DNA of 64,000 nucleotides from Caenorhabditis elegans (lineage: Eukaryota; Nematoda; Chromadorea; Rhabditida; Rhabditidae), in NCBI RefSeq assembly GCF_000002985.6, contig NC_003283.11, forward strand, positions 992,001 to 1,056,000, written 5' to 3'. Position numbers and translations under genes: made by a program. Shown in pieces: positions 42,296-53,900 of this stretch (position 1 is the first letter of the stretch; each line of letters starts with the position of its first letter). The notes beneath the pieces are model-generated. The model saw only the letters and a list, made by a program, of their open reading frames with translations, was not told the origin of the DNA and made no database searches.

Positions 42296-45215
42296 GCACC
42301 TCTGGTCTTAATACACTCATACATTCAGATTTTCAAATTTTCAAATGTTTGAGAATATTTCAGGTTTTTCAAAAATTTTATATAGACAAAGTTATTGGCA
42401 AAAAATCTAATTTTCCAAAAAAAAAGAGGGTTGACCTCCAAAATTGGCGAAAGGGGAAATTTAGTTTTCCCTTTTTTGACTTCAATTAAAAAAACTCAAA
42501 AAAAAATTCTACCGTAATTTCGGCTGAGTGTGACGTCAATTTTCTAAAATATTTCTTTACTACAGTTGACCATGGGAAAATGGAAATTTTGGAACTTTCG
42601 AGAAATAAAAATTGCCACGAAATTTCCTCGTACATATTTCATAATTAGCAGTGAGAATAAATGACGTTAGAGAACTAAAAATAATTTTGAGATCCCAAAT
42701 ATAGATTGTTGTGAGAACTACATTTGGGTAAACATATCGTTTTTAGGTAGAGTTTTTGTAAATTTTCAGAGATCCCATGAAAATTTGAAGACACAAGGCA
42801 AATTGACTGAAGTTTTGCACCGTTTATTTAGTTCACCATAAGGCCAAAACATTTTCTAATCAATTCCAAGTAACCAAAAAGGTTAATTAAAAAATTTCTA
42901 ATCAATCAGAATCGTCTAAGCGTCATTCACCTGATTGATGAATTTGTTTTGGTATTGACAAATTAGAAAAAAGGTTAAGAACCAAAACTATCTAACAACA
43001 AAAAATTTCGTAAACTGGAAAACTGGGACTCGTTTTGGTTTAGAAATAGTTTAACAACTTTAGAAATTTCTAGGCCCTACAAGGTCCTGTGCAAATATAG
43101 TTGTTGTTTTTGGCATGCCTACGAAAGTACCTACGCCTGCTTTATGCCTACTTCAATACAAACCCTCCAGTTTACTGACAATTCACAAAATTAGAAAGTA
43201 GGTAGGCGTGCCTGCCTCCGCTGCCTAGCAGCTCTAGAGCCAACGTCGCTGATTGGTCGGTGTTTTTAGGGACATGAAAATTGAATAATTCCCTTTGAAA
43301 TCGGGCTAGCTTGCATTCTGAGGAAATGTGTTTTTTTTTGGAAAACTCTAAAGATTTTTTGGATTACCGAAAAAAGAAGGTTTAAAGAATTTTCACCTAG
43401 ACACAGGATTACTGTAAAGGCACAGTCACGTAAATAAGCATCAGACATACTAAATTCTAAAAAATTATTTGAAGCCGTCATGAGACGCCAAAAATAACAT
43501 AAACTATTATTTACCAGACCACTTTTTGTGATACACTTTTCCATAAAAAATACGATTAGAAACCAGATCAGACATTTGATCTAATCCCGTAATTCTGACC
43601 TACTCGCTCATCCCCGTTCATTTCTCGAGAACTTGGACGCCCACCGACTTGGGAAGCCGATGTGTTTGGGTAAATAATATTTATGACACTATTTTGTGTT
43701 CTTAGGAAGGATAAACATAATTTTTATATTTTATTTTGTCTTGTGTTATTTTTTTCAGGAAATCATAGATTCGGTGCAAAATGAGGGAACGGCTTGATAG
43801 CTTTCCGACCTGATTAAAACCTCGTACTTTTTCTTAAAGGAACACTGGACCTTTTATATGTTGCTAAAATGGGCAACTATTATAATAAAATTTTTCTAAA
43901 TTATTTTTTTAATTTTTCAGTCATAGGCGGTGAAAACTCTGTGCAGGCATAATCGAGCAATAATTTTGGAGGTCGGCCAAAATTTGTTTCCTTTTTATGA
44001 TTTTTGTATTTTAATTCTGTTTATAAAAAATTGGCAATTGAGCAAAGTTTTGACTGAAAAATTTGAAAGTTCTTAAAATTTTTGGAATTTTTTTTATTAA
44101 GAAACACTTCGAGATTTCTAAAAAATTAACAGTCAAAGTTTTGATAAATTTCGAGCATTGCTGCAGAAAATTTAAAAATTAATATATCTCTGTTTTTGAT
44201 CAAAAACGTTCCCAAAAAACTAAATGGTTGGAATAATTTCAAAATTTTACCAAAAACGGTGTTTAAAAGTTTTCAATTTTTCTTAACGTCTAAAAATCGT
44301 AAAAATATACCAAAATGACGAAAAGCTATATATTTTTTTTTCAGAAATATGTTAATTTTTATCAGAAAAATAACTTTTCGAACAATTTAAAATTATTTCC
44401 AAAAACCAAGAAACTAAAAAATCAGACACCTGATCCGAAATTTGATCTACTAAAAGCCCAAATCATCTGACATGAACTCGTCAAAAACAATTCCGTTTCC
44501 TATTCAAATTGACGTAATATGCGTGTCTGATGTGTTCAAAAGGCTCAAAATTCCCGCATGCGAATCTCACGTAGTTGTTCGGTTCAACGTGTGTCCAATT
44601 TCCGATTTTCAATTTCCAAAATGAATTTCGCTAGAATGGAACAAAAGGTGTGGGGAGAGCAATGATGGGGGAGCTGAAAGTTCTTTGGATTTTTAGGAGG
44701 AGCGAAAAACTGCCAAAAATAATTTTCTTAATTTTAAGAAGAGAATTGATGACATAAAGAAAAAAATCGTAAAAATCTTAAAATCATAAAAAACTAAAGG
44801 AAACTTTCAGAAATAGTTCTAAAATGTAAGAAAAAAGTTGAAAACTTACAGAAATATTCCATAAACTTCAAAATTATGTGAAAAACTTGTTAAAAAATTC
44901 TTGAAAATTACGAACGATTTTTTTGAAAAAAAGCAAAATTTTGAAATTTGCCCATTTGGTTTTGGAACTTTAACTTATAATTTTCTATTTTTTTTCTGTT
45001 TTCTGATCAAACTTGGTCTTTAATTTTTTTTTTACGTCATTTTGAAATGAACTTTTTGACCAAGAAATTGAGAAAAAAAAACTAAATCTTCAAAAAGTTA
45101 GAAAATACTAAAAAAAAAATTTTGAATTGAAATTGGCAAAAGTCGACCAAACAGATTTTTCAACAATTTAGACACTTTAATTGTGTTTTAATTATTTCTC
45201 AAAAATTTTCAAAAA
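42296..45215. other. Gene-poor intergenic DNA
   Basis: This is AT-rich sequence. A GTAGGTAGGCGTGCCTGCC repeat lies near 43120-43230. A weak exon-like pair near 43600-43800 is discussed among the rejected items. I see no supportable gene or RNA. Confidence 0.5.
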
Positions 45216-45289
45216 GTGCGCATTTTTGTAAAAAGTTGTCAATTCACCAAAACTGTGGCGGACTCCTTAATTGTTTCTTTAGGTAAACG

Positions 45290-45590
45290 ATATATTTTAT
45301 ACCAAAAGTCAGTTCAACACCTGCGGATTCTTCAAATATTGAGGACCTATCACAACATCCTGTCTGGTGAATACCACTTTCCAAATGCCGCATCAACTGT
45401 GAGGAAGGCTCGCTCGCCCAGATATCCGTACATGATGTGCCCTTGTGGATCAATCAACGAAAGCTTCCTACTAGTCAATCTTCACCTATGGAACCGTATG
45501 GCCAAGTTACTTCCGGAGACAATGAGTCGTCAAATGTTTGCTTCACGATTAAATTCTATCCCGTTTAATTATTTTTCCCACCCAACTTGA
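45290..45590 (+). pseudogene. Fragment of a non-LTR retrotransposon reverse-transcriptase C-terminus
   Basis: An open stretch encodes LRILQILRTYHNILSGEYHF and, further on, SFLLVNLHLWNRMAKLLPE followed by SRQMFASRLNS and a stop. The pattern of a PYxxxCxC-like segment followed by F-x-N-x-x-LWN-x-M-x-x-LPE is characteristic of the region after the RT domain in LINE-type ORF2 proteins. No RT catalytic motif (YADD) or endonuclease is present. The open frame begins at 45216 in A/T-rich DNA. It looks like a 5'-truncated, immobile remnant. Confidence 0.5.
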
Positions 45591-47354
45591 TCCCCTTAAC
45601 TACTTCTGGTTTACAGGATCATTCAAATTATTCAAGTTTGTTTCTCCCGGTGATTACTCAATACTTTTCTGTTTTGTTACGACGTTTTGAATAAATATAT
45701 ATATATGGATTAATGAACTATTGGTCAACTTAGTTTAAAGGTTCCGTGGTAGGTAGGTAGGCGTACCTGCCCACCTAGGTGCCTAGCATCTTCCTTCTGC
45801 ACTTTGGCTTGTAGTCCAAGAGTATGCTTGCAAACTTCTTAATTCAGTTCAGTCGTTTAAAACTGAAATTGCAAGACTTCCAGGTGTAGTTTGACAGGCT
45901 CTAGGTAGGTATATATTTTTCCTTGTGCCTACATAAAATAATTAATTCCAGCTTTACACGGCCAATTGATGAAATCATTTTCAGCGACAAAAACAAACAT
46001 TTCAGCATTAACATCTTTTTCAAATTCGTTTTTGATTTTTCGATGTTTGAAACGAACAGAACTTTGTTTTTTTGAACATGTTCAACTACACTGGAGTCAA
46101 AACTTCACGTAAGAACCTAGTCAGAATAACATTTTTTCTAGAGTGTACGTTCAAATTTGCAAAATGTGTAATTTTTACGCAAAACAAAATACAATAGTCG
46201 AGAATGTTCCAAAATTTTGAAATTACGATAAAAAGCAAATATATGACGTCTAATCGGAATTATTGACGGTTTTCCCGCACCCTTCTATTAGTTCAAATTT
46301 TGAACTTTGTAGTAATGCATGAAATTCTGCGTTCGACATGAAAAACAAGAGCACAACCAGGTAAATATGTGATTTAATGAAAAAAAAGTTTTTTTTTTCA
46401 TTTTCAGGGGTCTATCAAAATAAAACGATAGAGTCTAACATTTTTCAATTTTCGTCTATTTATGTGCACTTTTCCAGAACTCCAATAATTTCCAGAGAAA
46501 AAAAATTCATTCAAAATTTTTGATTATTCGGAAACTGTTTTTTGAACACCTAGAAAAAGCATAGATCACGAAAAAAGTTATTTTTTTCGAACCCGGAATT
46601 TACTAAAAATCCACGTGATTTAACTGGAATTTTCAGAGAATTACTCTTGAAAATCTAGATTATCTCACCTTAAGTATTACACTGAGAAATGACGCGATTT
46701 TTTCAAGAAAAAAAATATGGAAAAATTAATTTTCAGACCATGGTTCGTGGCAAAATTTTAAAGATTAAAAAAAAAACAAGGTGGTTGAACGCTAAAATTT
46801 GACTTCAAAATTTGGAAAAAAAACATAATACCAAGCCGTACTAAACTGACAAATTGGGTGTTATGAAAAATGAGAAAATCGAGGAAAAAAGTGCATTTTT
46901 CAAAAAAGGCCGATATTCCAAACATTTTAGTTTGGAGAAAACATCAAATTTTGAGAAAAGTATTTCTTTCTACGAATTTTTGTTTTAGAAAAAATGCTGC
47001 AAAAAGTTCACCCTCACTCACATTTTTTTCGGAAAATTTTAGATGAGAATTAATAAATAAAACATGAGTAGGATAACATGCAAACCTTCAATTTTTTGTT
47101 TGGTAGATTTTTTTTTAGAAAATTTTTCAAATTTTCAAAATTTACAAAAATAGTCAACGAGAAAATTGATAACTAACAAAATAATTTTTGAAAAATGAGG
47201 ACACAGAAACTTTAAATTATTTTATCTTTGCCGGGAGCAACGCTACAAAAAAGATGACAACTAACAAAAAGTGTACCATAAAATTTTGCACATTTTATCA
47301 GTTAACAATTTTTTTGTATGTTTTTTTTCCGCAAAGATATAAGGACTTAAAGAT

Positions 47355-47445
47355 GGCAAGGTAGAGAGTGGAGAGCGAGAAGAGACGCAGGAGGCGAGAG
47401 TACGCTCGCTGTCTGCGTCTCCTTGTGTTGTCTCTCTGCATCTCT
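47355..47445. repeat. GAGACGCAG...CTGCGTCTC stem-loop
   Basis: GAAGAGACGCAGGAGGCGAG and CTCGCTGTCTGCGTCTCC pair around the loop AGTACG to form a stem of about 25 bp with mismatches. Partial further pairing involves GAGTGGAGAGCGAG and the GTCTCTCTGCATCTC that follows. It could be a small foldback element; an RNA hairpin is possible but not shown. Confidence 0.55.
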
Positions 47446-50194
47446 TTTCAATTACCTGTTAAAAATTGCAAAATGAATTGAAAAATATAAAAGTTTCGGT
47501 AGAAACATTCAACGAATAAAATTGTTTCATAAATTCAAAGGGCGGAGTAGGTAGTAGGCGACGTGAAAATTATAAAATCTATGAAACAAAGTCCACACTG
47601 CTCCCCCGTCTTCAAATCGTCACTTTCCCAATTTTTCTATGAATCCGTGGGAAAGTTCTAGACTCTCAATATACTAGAGATTCAGAATTTTTAATTAACC
47701 TCCTTCGCCCCACGTCCACGAAGTGTTTGATTCGGTTTTTGGTTCATATCATTGGCGAAAATAATATCGAATTCAACAGAGTTTTTCTTTTTGAAAATTT
47801 TGAAGAAATTTTTGAACTGGAAGACACAAAATGAGAGATATTCAACAAAAAATCAAAACATGCGGAGGGTGGGAATTTGAATTTTTAATTGTAAAAGTTC
47901 AAATATTAATGAAATCTGAAATCCGATGTTTGCAATTCGAATTAACTTTAAAAATAAATTGGCGGGATATTCAAATTTTCCAAAAAAAAAAAGAATTTCA
48001 CCTCAAAATTTTGAATGAAAAGTTTTTGACATGGAATAACAAATTCACTTGTTTTAAAATTTTGAGGGAAAATCGAAATTTTTTATTTAACTGTGCCAGA
48101 AAATTTGAAATTTCAGTTTCCGTAATTTTTAGGCGGGAAATTCAAATTTACGTTTTCAATTTTTAGAAGTGTTGTCAGTAAATTCAAAACCTAATTATTA
48201 AAACACGCTAAATTATTAAAATAAATTTTCGGTGGGAAATTCAACTTTTAACTTGGAAAGGACTTTTTTGGGCAACTCAAATCATATGTAACTTTGATTT
48301 TCAACAAATTTTGGTAGTATTCAAATTTAAGTTTTTAAAAAATATGTGAAAATGTTTAGTTTTCTATAATATTTTCAAAAAAAAAAATGGACTTCCAGTT
48401 TTTAATTTTCTGACCCAACCCGGAATTTTCAGCTAATTCCCAGAAAATTTTCAGACCAAAAATTCAATTCTTATAAAATTTTTACTTATATTTTCACTTT
48501 CTTGTAAATCCCATTTGTAGCTAGTGCACTTTTCAATATATATTTTTGTTGATTAAAATATATACACACAACCAGATAATAATTCCCATAAATTCATTTG
48601 TGTATAAAACTACAAATCGAGATTTTGATTTCGAAAAGTGCACAAATTTGGGAATTTGTTCCGGTGGTCGTGGGAATTTAAATTATGAGAAGTAGAATTT
48701 TGGGATATGGAAGTTAAAATCCGTAAAGCTGTATAAAATAAGATGAATTAGGAAAATGGAAATAGTTGGATTTTTTAGGGATTTGTCACGATTTTTACTG
48801 ATCTTTTGGATTAAAAAAAAATTCAGAAAAACAGCAAGTTGAAATTATTTATGGAAAAAAGCCAATTTCTGTGATTTTTTTATCTGCATTATTTTTGTGA
48901 TAGTTCAAATTAATTTTTAAATACTTGAAACTTCAAAAATGTTTAACAGGAATCGTTGAACCATTAAACATATTTTAAAAAATAAATTTAAACTTTTTTA
49001 AAAGAAAAAAACTAACAAATACTTATAATTGTTGAAAGTTTCTCAGCATAAAAACCAATTAATTTAATTTTTACCAAAATTTAATAAATTACACTTAGTT
49101 TCTGAGGCACAACATTTTGCGAAAAACATGGTGCATCGACTAAATTTTTTGAGAAAAACCTTTTTCTGTAAATCCTGGTAGAAACCTTTCCAAAAAATTC
49201 AATTTTCTACTACCAAAGACGCATTTTTCAATTTTAACTGTTGGTTAAATTTTCTCCAAAATAAAACGTCACACCCACTTTCTAACCAAGCAGCATCTTC
49301 GAACTCCGCACACTCCATCTGATTGGTTTAAAAGTGGGCGGGGCGAATCGCTTATTGGTCACAGTCATTATTTTGAAGGGAATTCAAATTGGGAGGTTTT
49401 TTTTTTTAGGAAAAATATCTTTAAAACGTGTAGAACTTAAATTTTTGAATTAAAAATTGCGCAACTATAAAAAATCGCACCTATTAGTACAACTCGTCAC
49501 CCTTTTCATATTACTACCGCTTTTACTAAAACCTAAATAATTTATGAAATGACCAAATGAGACGGACAAAAATTGGCTTCTGGACCTTCTCGGCCTCTGT
49601 TTTTTTTGAAAATCCTTTTTCAGTAGTAAAAACAATTTTTAAATAGAGTGATGTCGTGGGAAAATAGTTTTGGCTCTTCGAGCACCTAAAAATAAATAAA
49701 TAAAATAAATTATTGTTTTGTGCGAGAGGGCTTCTATATTTAGATGTTCCCGGAGCTTTTTACGGGAAAAAAATGAATTCATTCAGGAAATTCACAGCTT
49801 GGGAAATTGAAAAGATTTGCGAGTTAAAAAGAGGAAAAAAAACGAAATTGGTTCCGTGTGGTTCCAAAAATAAATTGCCTGAAATAACTCGAACATGGCA
49901 ATAATTTTGTGGTTTTTTTTGTGAATTTTTTGGCGAGGGTTTGAGAACGAAAATTGCGATTTTCCATAAAAAAATAAATTTCATGCTCAATGAGCACAAG
50001 GTGCCAGGCACTAATATGCACGTTTGCAAACAAACCCGAAAAAAGTTTCATCATAAAAAACTGCTCATTTGTATCAAGTTTCCATATAGAGGAGGAGGTG
50101 GATTAATAAAGTAGTCTACGAAAAAGGAGTATTATTTTCAAAGCTCTTTGAGATTTAAAAAAATAAAATGGAGGAACTTTATTATGTTAAAACT

Positions 50195-50460
50195 AGGCGT
50201 TAAAACGCCTGTCTGCCTGCCTGACATTGAAGCGACCTCCACCTGCCTTTCGCCTAAATCCGCGCCTTTTTCTAAAACATACGGTAATTTTTTTTTACAT
50301 TTCTTAATTTAATTTTCATCAAATTGCTAACAAAGAGAAAATTAGAAATTTGTAAATTCACGAAAAATTAAACAAAGACGCTAAAGGCCGGCGTGAGGCA
50401 GGCATGTTTCAGGCAGGCATCCGGTCCTGAAACCGTGCCTGCCTATCATGGAAGTCCTAC
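50195..50460. mobile_element. Dispersed AGGCGTTAAAACGCCTGCC element
   Basis: The left part is AGGCGTTAAAACGCCTGTCT ... GACATTGAAGCGACC. The right part is GGCAGGCATCCGGTCCTGAA ... GTGCCTGCCTATCATGGAAG. Related copies lie at 13805-14010 and 59775-59985, where the flanks contain the same TCCATGGAAGCCCTA-like ends. It is non-coding. Confidence 0.6.
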
Positions 50461-50952
50461 ACTCAAGTAGTACAGAAAATTCTAAATGGAAATTTTTGAA
50501 AACCTCTAAAAACTCGGTGCACAACACAACTAAAATAGAATGAAATTTCAAAAGTAGAGCAACCCCCCTGCGAATAAATAATTCAGGTAAATAATGGACC
50601 AAAAAAGGTCACACATTCGTATAGAAAAGGTTGTCTAGAACTCGTAGATCACAATTAAAAATCCTGAAATCAATTTTTTTTAATTGTGAAAATAGGATAA
50701 TTCAACATTTATATAAGTTAAAGTAAATAAATAACTTGTTTCTTTTCTGGAATTGAGAATATCAATAAATACACGAAAAAAGTGGAGCGAGTTGATGGGG
50801 AAAAGAGGGGAACATTTTGAATAGGAAAAAAATGGAACAACCGAAAGTTAAACAACTAGAACAACATGGTGTGTTTGGCTTGTGAAATGAAAAATGATAA
50901 ATTTGAAAGGAGCAGGGAAAATATTTTTAAAAATGAATAACTAGTGGGAAAC

Positions 50953-53900
50953 TTATTTACGTTTTCTATGATGATTATCAGCGGTTGGAGCAAATGTGTT
51001 GCGAGCCCAGTCGATAAAGGTTCCGAGCAGCTCCAGAACGCGGTTCTGGAATAATTGGTTCAATATAATAATAAGTAGACCTTCCCAATTTAAACAAAAA
51101 ACCTGACTCCTTAATAGGCAACCTATACCTACTTTTTGCCTGCTTATAAAAACAGTACATTCAATTTTTTCTAATTTCAAAAGTCGCCTTTCATCATACT
51201 AATTGACACGAGAATGTAGTTATATACCAAACTTCACGCAAGTTTTTGGAAAAAAATGGTAGGCAGATAGGTAGATGTGTAGGCAAACCGGCAAGCAGGC
51301 ATGAGGTAGGCATAACATATATAGGTAAATCCTAACAATAATTGTACTCCAAAATGTTCTATAGATAAAGGTAGGTTTGCAAGATAGTTAAAGTTGAAAA
51401 ACGGATTTCCATGTAAACACCAAAACGCCTGCCTATGCCTGCCTACTGGCTGCCTACTGGTTTTTTTTTAAATTCGCATTCCCTAAAAATAATTGACACG
51501 TCTTAATAAGCAATACACCAAACAAAGTAGTTAACACTAAATTGCAAAAAAAGGCGGTAGGCAGACGCGTAGGCTTGTAGGCATGAGGGAGGCAGGTAGG
51601 CACGTACGAACCTTTAAGTTTAAGTCTTAAAATTGCATGCTAGACATATTTTTGCAAAATAATAAGGCGAATTTTCATGTAGGCACAAAAATGCTTGCCT
51701 CCCTTCAAGGTGACATATGCCTACTTTGTGTCTGCCTACTGACAAATTACTTTTACATACTAATTTTTATTTTATAAATATCATTTACAACAGCTTTTAA
51801 TGTTTCAAAAACCCCCGAATACCTGATTGAAAAAGACCAGAGCAAGTGTGACAAAGAATGGCAATGAGAGGAATGTTCCAACGCTGATATCCACGTCATT
51901 GGCTCGCTTCGATGACGTCAGAGGGACACGGGCGACCTTCATCGCTTGATCAGCCACAACTCGGACAGTTTTGGCGGCGAATGCCTGTGGAGGTTTCTCA
52001 GCTTCAACACGAATCGCATATTCAACTCCATCTCTTGGAAGATTCACGAGATAATGAAGATGTTGTGGAGCAACGACGCTCGCCACTTGGACATGATCAT
52101 TGTTGTTCTTGGTGATCACAACTCGAACCGACTGGATTTCTGGCAGCGTGTCCATTCCGATTTCCACAGCAATGTCGGTAGTCTTAGCGGTGATTGTGGC
52201 CATGAACTCGAGTCCCTTCACATCCTCCGCTGTCATCGACACGGTGAAGCTTCGTGGGAAGCTGTGTGGAGCTGGAGATCCATCGGCATAGGATTTAGCA
52301 TGCACTTGGTATTCACAATCCGGGAGAAGCCCACGGATACGGTAGGTACCATCTTCCTTGGTGGTGGCTTCAGACTGATGAAGATCACAACCTTCGGAAA
52401 GAGCCTCAATGATCACATCCTTCATCGCATCTCCAGACATTTCTCTCATTTTTCCATAGGCACTGAATGACACCCGTTTTCCCTTGAGCACAACATTCTC
52501 GTGTTGTCCTTCCTTGACAACAATGGTGGATGTTGACGGTGAGAACTTGTATTCCTGAAGGATTGCTCGAACAAAATACTCTCCTGGAGCCAATGCTACA
52601 TAGTTCTTGTGAGCCGTCTCGTCGAGGACATTATTTGATCGATAGTCAGATCCAGCACCTTTTCCACCGACCAAAGACAAAAGAACTCCATCGAGTGGAG
52701 CATTGGTGACTTCATCAACGACTTTGATGGATAGCTGGGAGAGTTTTACGGATTGGAAGTGTCCTGGAGTGGATGTTGGAGTGAATTTGAATCCATCGAG
52801 GGTGGCGGTAATGTCATAATCCTCAACACGTTTGACTGGTCCGATTCTGAAAATTTACAGCGTTAGGGAAAAGGTTACAGTTGCAAAATTCTCACTTGAA
52901 TGCTCCATCCTTATTGGAAATCGCTTCGATGACCACATCCTTGTCCTTCTTGAGAACCGCCTTCACCACAGCCTTCTCCACAGCTGGTTTGATAGATCCG
53001 TCGAGGAAAATTCCGCGGAACGAGTTGAACTTGACAGCGTTTTCAATACACTTTCCAGTTACAGTAACACTTTTTGATGTTGGCTCGAAGAGACGAAGCT
53101 TCGAAGATGGGACGATCACCAACTGTTCTCCAGATGACGCCAGTGGCTCCTCAAAAGTGAACCGCCCGTTATCCAAGGCAGGAACTTGAATTTCACGATC
53201 TCCAGCGCTAGACTTGATTCGAATCGAGACGGCCGCATTTTTGTCGTTCTCCAAATCAATAGTTCCAGAGATTCGTGCAGCCACCGCCTTTTCCTTGTGA
53301 ACTCCATCAAATGGAACTGTCAACTTGAACTGTTGCCTCTCGAATTTGTAGCAAGATCCGAGGGAAACATCGTAGACACCAGAAGTTGGGACACAAATCG
53401 AAATGACTTCTCCGCCTTTTGTGGAGGTTTTTCCATTTAGTTGCTTCTTGTCAGCGTTGGACCATTCCTGGAAAACAAATACATATTTTTTTAAAGAAAT
53501 GAATTGAAGTAACTGTGCGTTGTATTAAAACTTAAATCAGAAATAAGACGTCAGATGTGCATATTTGATGATGATCATCGCCTAGACTAGAATTCCAAAC
53601 CTAATGTGGTATACTTTATGAGTAGTGTTAGGGTATAGCAGGCGCACCCGGCATCTCAGGCTCCCCAAGCCTGAGTGCAGCAATAAGGCTCTATGATCCC
53701 CCAGCTCCGTGAGCCACGTCTTGGCTGAGAGTTGAGTTGGCTTGAAGAGTTGACTCTTTGGCTCAAAGAGTTGGCTTGAAAAGTTGGCTCACGGAGCAGG
53801 CTGGCACAGCTAGCTCGCGGAGCTGGAGGATCATAGAACCTTATTACTGCACTCGGGCTCGGGGAGCCTGAGTTGCCAGAGGAAGCCTGCTACACCCGAA

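Larger units (their letters stand above)
45591..50952. other. Long gene-poor interval before the nra-4 3' end
   Basis: It is AT-rich throughout. It holds GCCTGCC/GTAGGTAGGC tracts near 45750-45920, a stem-loop near 47355-47445, an inverted pair GTGCACTTTTC/GAAAAGTGCAC at about 48530-48650, a GCGGGGCGAATCGCTTATTG foldback at about 49260-49365, and an AACGCCTGTCTGCCTGCCTG element at 50195-50460. The 3' UTR of nra-4 should occupy the last few hundred bases. No protein-coding gene is supported. Confidence 0.5.

Noticed and set aside
43600..43800. Possible exon pair ending EIIDSVQNEGTA-stop
   Set aside because: An acceptor (TTTTTTTCAG at about 43760) and a GTAAAT donor are present, but no phase joins them to a credible upstream coding sequence.
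46335..46435. Short ATG (MKNKSTT) followed by a donor and TTTTCAG acceptor
   Set aside because: Would encode only about a dozen residues before a stop; chance signals in AT-rich DNA.
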